A stretch of 64,000 nt of DNA from Hyalangium gracile. GTDB lineage: Bacteria > Myxococcota > Myxococcia > Myxococcales > Myxococcaceae. The notes under the pieces were generated by a model. It did not search any database, had not been told where the DNA came from, and saw only the letters and a program-made list of their open reading frames with translations. This document shows positions 60,797 to 64,000 of the stretch, in pieces. Each line of letters opens with the position of its first letter. Position 1 is the stretch's first letter. The stretch lies in NCBI RefSeq assembly GCF_020103725.1, contig NZ_JAHXBG010000002.1:310001-374000 (forward strand), given 5' to 3'. The position numbers were made by a program, and so were the translations under genes.

Positions 60797-61089
60797 TTCG
60801 AGTCCTTCGCGAAGAAGGCCGCTGCTTTTTTTAGGAAGTCGCGCTCCATTAGCAGCTGCCGGTTCTCTCGCCGCAGCTGCACCAACTCCTCCCGCTCGGC
60901 CTGGCTGAGCGCTCCGGGGGCTGCCTTGCCCTCGGCTGCCTCAGCCTGATTCACCCAGTTCCTCAGCGCCGACTCGGTCAAGTCCAGGTCCTTGGCCACC
61001 TGGGGCAATGACTTCGTCCCCTCACGCACCAGCCGGACTGCCTCCGCCCTGAACTCCGGCGTGAAACTCCGTCTCTTCCTTCGTTCCAT
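60793..61089 (-). CDS. IS3-family OrfA (DNA-binding)
   Basis: The ATG at 61089 with GAGGA upstream gives 98 residues (a GTG at 61113 is also in frame). Helix-turn-helix (RSFTPEFRAEAVRLVREGTK, then SLPQVAKDLDLTESALRNW) and a C-terminal leucine-zipper-like coiled coil (ELVQLRRENRQLLMERDFL). The 3' end holds the slippery A7G where ribosomes shift into orfB. Confidence 0.92.
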   Translation of the reverse strand: MERRKRRSFTPEFRAEAVRLVREGTKSLPQVAKDLDLTESALRNWVNQAEAAEGKAAPGALSQAEREELVQLRRENRQLLMERDFLKKAAAFFAKDSK

Positions 61090-61145
61090 GGACACATCCT
61101 CTCGTCTTTCCACTCATCAGGGGTGTCCACAAAATCGGGGCAGGC

Positions 61146-61442
61146 TCACTTCGAGTCCTTCGCGAAGAAGGCCGCCGCTTTTTTTAGGAAGTCACGCTCC
61201 ATCAGCAACTGCCGGTTCTCTCGCCGCAGCTGCAGCAACTCCTCCCTCTCGGCCTGGCTGAGCGCTCCGGGGGCTGCCTTGCCCTCAGCCACGTCAGCCT
61301 GCTTCACCCACAGCCTCAGGGCCGACTCGGTCAGGTCCAGATCCTTGGCCACCTGGGGCAGTGACTTCGTCCCCTCTCTCACCAGCCGGATTGCCTCCGC
61401 CCTGAACTCGGGCGTGAAGCTCCGTCTCTTCCTTCGTTCCAT
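61146..61442 (-). CDS. duplicate IS3 OrfA
   Basis: 98 residues, differing from the first orfA at only a few positions (RLWVKQADVAEG for RNWVNQAEAAEG). Its TGA stop falls on the last bases of the neighbouring IS terminal repeat. Without orfB it cannot be a transposase but could inhibit transposition. Confidence 0.85.
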   Translation of the reverse strand: MERRKRRSFTPEFRAEAIRLVREGTKSLPQVAKDLDLTESALRLWVKQADVAEGKAAPGALSQAEREELLQLRRENRQLLMERDFLKKAAAFFAKDSK

Positions 61443-61502
61443 GGGACACATCCTCTCGTGTTTCGACTCATCAGGGGTGTCCACAAAATCGGGGCAGGCT
61501 CA
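61149..61502 (-). mobile_element. orfA-only relic of a second IS3 copy
   Basis: This block repeats the right end of the first IS (same 26-base terminal repeat at 61477-61502) and a complete orfA, but orfB is missing. The junction with the intact IS occurs within the shared bases CTCACTTCGAG, suggesting deletion or recombination at short homology rather than a simple second insertion. Confidence 0.85.
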
Positions 61503-61844
61503 CGTTCGGCCAGGCCGCGAAGGCAACTGTAGGGCGATCGCGGTCGGCGCGGGCCGCACGCCGGATCCCGACTGGATGAAGGGGCGCTCCGGGGGATGGG
61601 AGAACGAGATGCTCGTCGCGTACCTGTTGCCCACGGGCCAGGTCGCGGCCTACAGCGTACCGCTCGTTGGGGGCGCGTTTCTCTGGGGGGTAAGGTCTAC
61701 CGCTGAGCCGCGGTCGAGAAAGCGTCTCGCAGTCAAGTCGTGACGAAGCTAACGGCCCGGTGGGGCTTCCTGAGCTGGTCTGCGGTGCCCCTGCGCGCGC
61801 GCAGAACCTGCTAGCGTTCGCCCAATTCAGGAGGTCACCCACCT
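61503..61844 (+). pseudogene. gene remnant right of the IS relic
   Basis: The frame through 61503-61743 ends in a plausible C-terminus (PDPDWMKGRSGGWENEMLVA, GQVAAYSVPLVGGAF) but has no start here; it may be the end of a gene cut by the IS. The following 100 bases up to the DUF2381-type gene contain a GC-rich repeat (GCGCGCGC) and its ribosome site. No other feature is visible. Confidence 0.5.
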
Positions 61845-62705
61845 TTGAGCCAACCTGCTAGATTGGCCCTTGTGCTCGCGGTCTTGTGGGGAGCTGCGGC
61901 ACGGGGAGAGACGCCTTTGAGCGGTCGTGCGAAGCGAGAGCGGCCCGTCGCGGTCGTCGGCAACCCCGACGAGCCCCTGCCCGAGATCCGCGTCGCCCCG
62001 GATTCGCTCACGCTCCTATGGTTTCCCGCCGACATCCAGCCGACGACGCTGACGGTCGACGAGTCGCGGATCCGGGTGCTGGACACGGGCAAGCGCTCGA
62101 TCATCGTCCAAGCTGCCGCCGACTTCCGGGCCGACGAGCGGCACGAGATCGCGGTCTTCTTCGCTGACGGGCAGGCGCCCGCTCGGGCGGCGTTCGTGCT
62201 CGTGATGGACCCGGCCGAAGTCGACTCGCGGATCGACGTGCAGCGCCCCGAGCCGCCGACCGGCCCCTGTCCGGCCGACGTGCAGCGCGCCGACCCCCGG
62301 CCCGAAGACTTCGTCTTGCTCGGCTACGTGAGCGACCGGGGCGTTCAGACCACCGTCATCGGGAAGGCGATCGACAGCGAGCAGGGTTTCTCTTCTGACC
62401 CGGGTGTTTCTTATCGCGGGAACGGGTGGGTGCTTGCCGACTTGTGGATCCTCAACCTGCCCGGTCGGCCCCCGTGGACACCGCGCGACGTGGTGCTGAG
62501 AGGCAAGGGGGGCACCGTCCTGCACGGGCGCGTCGTGACGAATGCGCAAGGCGCGGTTGCTCCCGGGGACACAGTGCGCGTGCTCGGCGTCTTCAAGGAA
62601 CCGCCCGCGAGTGCTGGGCTTGTCGTCGCCCTGGAAGTGCTCGGGGATGACGGTCGCAGCTTCGTGATTCCGCGTGTGACGCTTCCGATGGAGGGCAAGC
62701 AATGA
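61845..62705 (+). CDS. DUF2381-type secreted protein
   Basis: A TTG start preceded by AGGAGG at 10 bases gives 286 residues. Signal peptide (ALVLAVLWGAAARG), then a beta-rich mature part (IRVAPDSLTLLWFPADIQPT; IIVQAAADFRADERHEIAVFF; AFVLVMDPAEVDSRIDV). The pattern matches the DUF2381 paralogous family of myxobacteria, often encoded next to a Ser/Thr kinase, as here (ATGA overlap). Function unknown; a secreted ligand or sensor partner for the kinase is a guess. Confidence 0.85.
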   Translation: MSQPARLALVLAVLWGAAARGETPLSGRAKRERPVAVVGNPDEPLPEIRVAPDSLTLLWFPADIQPTTLTVDESRIRVLDTGKRSIIVQAAADFRADERHEIAVFFADGQAPARAAFVLVMDPAEVDSRIDVQRPEPPTGPCPADVQRADPRPEDFVLLGYVSDRGVQTTVIGKAIDSEQGFSSDPGVSYRGNGWVLADLWILNLPGRPPWTPRDVVLRGKGGTVLHGRVVTNAQGAVAPGDTVRVLGVFKEPPASAGLVVALEVLGDDGRSFVIPRVTLPMEGKQ

Positions 62706-64000
62706 CCGCACCTCTGATCAGGCTGCCGTCAGGCGCCGTTATCGACGGCTGGCGCGTCTTAAAGGAACTCGGCAGCGGTGGTTTTGCGGTCGTCTACCAC
62801 GTACAGAAGAATGGGCAGGATCGCGCGCTCAAGGTGGCGCTGCACCGTGACGCAAGCGGGGACGACAAACAGACCCATGCCCGCGTGATGCGTGAGCTGA
62901 CGGTTCTCCTCATGCTGGATCATCCGAACATCATCCGGCATCGCGGCTACGGGTACGCCGAAAGCGGGAACGTTTATCTCGCGCTCGACTACGTCGACGG
63001 TTGGACGCTCGCCGAGTGGAAAGAGCGAAAGCACCCTACTTTTCACGAAGTCCTGCGCGTCTTCGTGAAGATCGCCGACGCGCTCGTCTACATGCACAGC
63101 CGGGGCATCCTTCACCGAGACTTGAAGCTCGTGAACGTGCTGATCCGGAAGAGTGACGGCGAGCCGATCATTATCGACTTTAGCTGTGCGACCTACACGC
63201 AAGCGGCAGACCTAACCGATAGCGGGCACCTTCCCCCGGGAACCGATCGGTTCCGAGCACCCGAGCAATTCAAGTTCCTGCGCGAGCACAAAGAAGAGCA
63301 CCGGGGGCGCTATGCCTTCCAGGTCGCCGACGAGATTTTCGCGGTCGGAGCGATGCTCTACGAGCTGCTAACGGATCCCCGACCGACGGAAGCGCGCACG
63401 CGCGAGTCGCTCAATAACCCGGCCGCGATGCCTCCACCTGCCCGGGGGCTCAATCCGCGCGTTCCTGAACCGCTCAGCGACCTAGCCGAAAGCATCCTTT
63501 CGCGCGACCCCAAGCGGCGACCCGTCGACACCGAAGCGCTTCGGCGCGAGATCGCCGAGCTGCTCGCGGATCCGGGGGCTGATTACCAAGCGCCCGCGCA
63601 TGTCCCGTCAGAGCAGCGTCAACCCGAGATGCTCGACGGTGCTGCGCCTGCCGAGCTGCACGCTCGACGTCGGAAGGGATGGAGGATCGCGGCGGGCGCG
63701 GTGGGTGCTGTCGTGCTCGCCGCTGTCGCAGCTCTCTGGATGCTTCCCGGTGCGCCGACGCTTCCAGCCGCCGCCCCCTCGCTGCCGCCCGTCACGCCTG
63801 CCCCTGATATGTCACCCGCCCCCGCGCCTGTCGCAGGGACAGGTCCGGCACTCGCCCCCGAACAAAAGGAAGGTGACCTCTTGAAGACACAGCCCACCGA
63901 ACCCACGAAGCAAGCACGCAGCTCGCGCGAGCGCGGGCAGAAGACCTCGCCAAGCGCGGAAGTGTGCAAGGGGCTGTCGCTTGCCGCTGCCGTCGCTCTC
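62702..64000 (+). CDS. Ser/Thr protein kinase, 3' end outside window
   Basis: The frame from the ATG at 62702 is open to the right edge (433 codons), so the C-terminus is missing. Kinase domain residues: GSGGFAVVY (24-32), Lys in RALKVAL (K44), HRDLKLVN (D140) and metal-binding Asp in IIIDFS (D159). The usual DFG reads DFS, which may affect activation-loop movement. A membrane helix (IAAGAVGAVVLAAVAALWML) follows near residue 330, then a Pro/Ala-rich extracytoplasmic part. Translationally coupled to the DUF2381-type gene. Likely a transmembrane signalling kinase. Confidence 0.92.
   Translation, partial: MTAPLIRLPSGAVIDGWRVLKELGSGGFAVVYHVQKNGQDRALKVALHRDASGDDKQTHARVMRELTVLLMLDHPNIIRHRGYGYAESGNVYLALDYVDGWTLAEWKERKHPTFHEVLRVFVKIADALVYMHSRGILHRDLKLVNVLIRKSDGEPIIIDFSCATYTQAADLTDSGHLPPGTDRFRAPEQFKFLREHKEEHRGRYAFQVADEIFAVGAMLYELLTDPRPTEARTRESLNNPAAMPPPARGLNPRVPEPLSDLAESILSRDPKRRPVDTEALRREIAELLADPGADYQAPAHVPSEQRQPEMLDGAAPAELHARRRKGWRIAAGAVGAVVLAAVAALWMLPGAPTLPAAAPSLPPVTPAPDMSPAPAPVAGTGPALAPEQKEGDLLKTQPTEPTKQARSSRERGQKTSPSAEVCKGLSLAAAVAL

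Larger units (their letters stand above)
59890..61148 (-). mobile_element. IS3-family insertion sequence (1259 bp)
   Basis: Bounded by 26-base imperfect terminal repeats (59890-59915 and 61123-61148, 22 of 26 matching) starting TG-GGC-type at one end and ending in CA at the other. It contains orfA and orfB on the minus strand. I see no clear 3-4 base target duplication, and the right side abuts a relic of a second copy. Confidence 0.92.

Noticed and set aside
59872-61502. Composite transposon carrying the DUF2381/kinase pair
   Set aside because: No matching IS copy is seen on the far side within the window, and only one IS is intact.

Overview
The window is GC-rich bacterial DNA with dense gene packing and many ATGA/GTGA start-stop overlaps. 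Gene content points to a myxobacterium, probably of the Cystobacterineae (Myxococcus/Archangium/Stigmatella/Cystobacter group). The evidence is a MYXO-CTERM-like tail at 47841-48176, a DUF2381-type secreted protein translationally coupled to a Ser/Thr kinase (61845-64000), a GYF plus AgmX/PglI-type protein (13649-14596), numerous lipoproteins, two ECF sigma/anti-sigma pairs and several two-component kinases. This assignment is inference from families; no rRNA is present.

Layout. 1-2988: end of a small-molecule or accessory operon (SDR, class III aminotransferase, SDR-like protein without its catalytic residues, GST-like protein). 3041-6884, minus strand: VanZ-like protein, a secreted protein, and a lipid-oxygenase-like plus Tes-like radical SAM pair. 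7158-15645: clostripain-type peptidase, alkyltransferase-like protein, membrane proteins, clpX, a GYF/AgmX protein, truA and a short ribbon-helix-helix regulator. 15706-20420, minus strand: a sulfur region with larE, cysC and a five-gene operon of E1, TusA-like, ubiquitin-like sulfur carrier, degenerate E1 and JAMM peptidase. 20553-23359: lipoprotein and a NarL-type two-component system. 23429-24578: a conserved uncharacterised protein followed by a terminated transcript carrying two circularly permuted tRNA-like folds. This is the most unusual structure in the window.

24586-26388 is an acetate kinase-PduL fusion. 26499-33247 is a peroxide and redox island. Catalase and an ankyrin protein run one way. 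Di-haem peroxidase, metallophosphoesterase, cytochrome c, ECF sigma and an anti-sigma factor with its own haem-c motif run the other way. An OxyR-like ATAG-N7-CTAT site lies between them. 33277-38505 is a giant NTE-like patatin with WD40 repeats. 38566-49488 holds a YbaY-like lipoprotein, a PARG-like hydrolase, a secreted glycosidase, a MarR/SnoaL divergent pair with a palindromic operator, a GAF-PAS histidine kinase, a phosphatase/outer-membrane pair and a MYXO-CTERM/membrane operon. 49729-54234 is an ECF sigma operon ending in a caspase-barrel protein and a propeller-like lipoprotein. 54313-59871 carries a carbamoyltransferase, a kelch lipoprotein and an EEP-family phosphatase/nuclease.

The right end (59890-64000) is accessory. 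It has an intact IS3-family element abutting an orfA-only relic of a second copy, a gene remnant, and the DUF2381/STPK pair that runs off the window. No CRISPR array, rRNA or ordinary (unpermuted) tRNA was seen.
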